From JADKCL01 sp046329055 (lineage in GTDB: Bacteria; Bacteroidota; Bacteroidia; J057; JADKCL01), in the NCBI GenBank assembly GCA_046329055.1, contig JAXLVK010000165.1, forward strand, positions 1 through 7,689: a stretch of 7,689 nucleotides of DNA, given 5' to 3'. The notes beneath the pieces were generated by a model. It saw only the letters and a program-made list of their open reading frames with translations. It ran no database searches and was not told where the DNA came from. This document shows, in pieces, positions 6,780 through 7,689 of the stretch; positions within the stretch are counted from its first letter, which is position 1; each line of letters starts with the position of its first letter. The translations under genes were made by a program, and so were the position numbers.

Positions 6780-7689
6780 ATGCGCCAAACGCCCCTATCG
6801 TGCATTTTTCACGTGCTCGGAAGCCCCGGACTGCGCGCGGTAACTGCCATCAACGGGCTGTGGATAAGCCTCGTGCTCTTGCTTTTCCAAGTTCAAATTT
6901 TCGCCCAGCTCCCCATCGACACCAAGGCCGCACAAGGCAAGGTCAAGGAGGTGCAGGGCGCTGTCAAGGATGTGGAGGGCAAGGCCAAGGGAGCACTGGG
7001 AAAGGCCAAAGCCGCTGAGGGCAAACTCAAGGGCTTGGAAGGCAAGGTGAAAGCGGCCGAGGGCAAGCTCCAAGTCCAGAATGACAGCCCAGCTCCCGCC
7101 AAGGAAACGGCCAAGGATGGCGGCGACCTCAACCTCCCGGAACGCAGCATCCACGCCATCGAACTGGAGAAATACCTCGCCATCCGCAAGCCGGGCATGA
7201 ACACCGACGAGGTTTGGTCCCGCGTCACCCGCGTCGTTTACAAGCCCGCCAATTACAATCAGCGGCGCCTGCCCGCACACCGGGAGGTCTATGGCTTCCA
7301 TCCGTTTTGGATGGGCGACGCTTGGCGTAGCTACAACTTCGACATGGTGAACCGGGTGGGATTCTACGCCTACCCCGTCGATCCCAAGTCGGGCGACTCG
7401 CGGGGCGACATGAACCAGTGGCGGACCACAGCCCTCATGAACGAGGCCCACCTCCATGGCGCCAAGGTGGACCTGGTCGCAGCGCTCTATGGCGAGGCCC
7501 AAACCGCCGAATTCCTCGACAACACCGTCGCGCAGGACCGCCTCATTTCCAACCTCGTGGACCTGCTGTTTGCCCGCGGGGACGGCGTCACCCTTGACTT
7601 CCAAGACGTCCCTCCCAGCCACAAGGCCAAGTTCAGCGCCTTCATCATCTACCTCCAGGAGCGGCTCAAGCTGTCAAATCCGGGATACG
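6780..7689 (+). CDS. Secreted GH18 (chitinase-like) domain protein with Lys/Gly heptad repeats, 3' end beyond window
   Basis: The open frame gives 303 residues and continues past the right edge. Residues 27-42 are the hydrophobic core of a signal peptide, with likely cleavage at IFA/Q. Residues 49-97 are seven tandem heptads of K-x-x-x-G-K-x, followed by a Pro/Ala/Lys linker. From about 168 the sequence matches the first half of a glycoside hydrolase family 18 barrel: VYGFHPFW (170-177), VGFYAYPVD (from 193), VDLVAALYG (from 230) and the strand-4 motif DGVTLDFQDVP (from 268). In active GH18 enzymes this motif is DGxDxDxE; here Asp273 is kept, but the proton-donor Glu is Gln275 and the preceding Asp is Thr271. 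It is probably a carbohydrate-binding pseudoenzyme, not a chitinase. The start is uncertain: in-frame ATGs also occur at 6747 (preceded by AAAGG) and 6660. I chose 6780 because it gives the shortest segment before the signal peptide. Confidence 0.82.
   Translation, partial: MRQTPLSCIFHVLGSPGLRAVTAINGLWISLVLLLFQVQIFAQLPIDTKAAQGKVKEVQGAVKDVEGKAKGALGKAKAAEGKLKGLEGKVKAAEGKLQVQNDSPAPAKETAKDGGDLNLPERSIHAIELEKYLAIRKPGMNTDEVWSRVTRVVYKPANYNQRRLPAHREVYGFHPFWMGDAWRSYNFDMVNRVGFYAYPVDPKSGDSRGDMNQWRTTALMNEAHLHGAKVDLVAALYGEAQTAEFLDNTVAQDRLISNLVDLLFARGDGVTLDFQDVPPSHKAKFSAFIIYLQERLKLSNPGY
6924..7070 (+). repeat. Seven tandem 21-bp units encoding a Lys/Gly heptad repeat
   Basis: The units are in frame and contiguous: KAAQGKV, KEVQGAV, KDVEGKA, KGALGKA, KAAEGKL, KGLEGKV and KAAEGKL. 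Every unit starts with Lys and has Gly at position 5; positions 3 and 7 are mostly Val, Ala or Leu, a 3-4 hydrophobic spacing that suits an amphipathic helix. Codons differ between units, so the protein pattern is conserved more strictly than the DNA. The segment lies between the signal peptide and the GH18-like domain. Confidence 0.9.

Noticed and set aside
6795..7622. Long minus-strand open frame of 275 codons opposite the GH18-like gene
   Set aside because: It is the antisense shadow of the plus-strand gene. Its Leu/Ala/Gly-rich repeats are the reverse reading of the Lys/Gly heptads, while the plus strand gives a signal peptide and GH18 motifs.

Overview
The window looks like chromosomal DNA from a member of the Bacteroidota, with GC content fairly high for that phylum. 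Three things point there. One gene product has a signal peptide and a C-terminal type IX secretion (T9SS) sorting domain. The gene for it is preceded by an exact TAnnTTTG -7 box, the Bacteroidota-type promoter element. Start codons lack clear Shine-Dalgarno sequences, and several exported proteins have lipoprotein signals. The sequence alone does not fix genus or family.

Layout: four complete genes lie on the minus strand. Reading right to left they are a TPR-repeat lipoprotein (5240-6421), a four-helix membrane protein of unknown function (4586-5113), a T9SS-exported DUF7948/beta-propeller-like protein (2213-4450) and an S9-family serine peptidase lipoprotein (59-1978). The gaps between them are 126, 135 and 234 bp. 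With at least one internal promoter, they look like separately transcribed genes that share a direction, not a tight operon. A hairpin lies just past the peptidase stop, at the left edge.

A divergent intergenic region of about 360 bp (6422-6779) separates the TPR gene from a plus-strand gene that starts near 6780 and runs off the right edge. This partial gene encodes a secreted protein with a signal peptide, seven tandem Lys/Gly heptads, and the first half of a GH18 (chitinase-like) barrel whose catalytic Glu position is Gln.

All five products are predicted to enter or cross the cell envelope: two lipoproteins, one inner-membrane protein, one T9SS cargo and one further secreted protein. Nothing ties them into one pathway. 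I found no mobile element, RNA gene, CRISPR array or recognisable defence system. The most unusual object is the partial GH18-like protein at the right edge.
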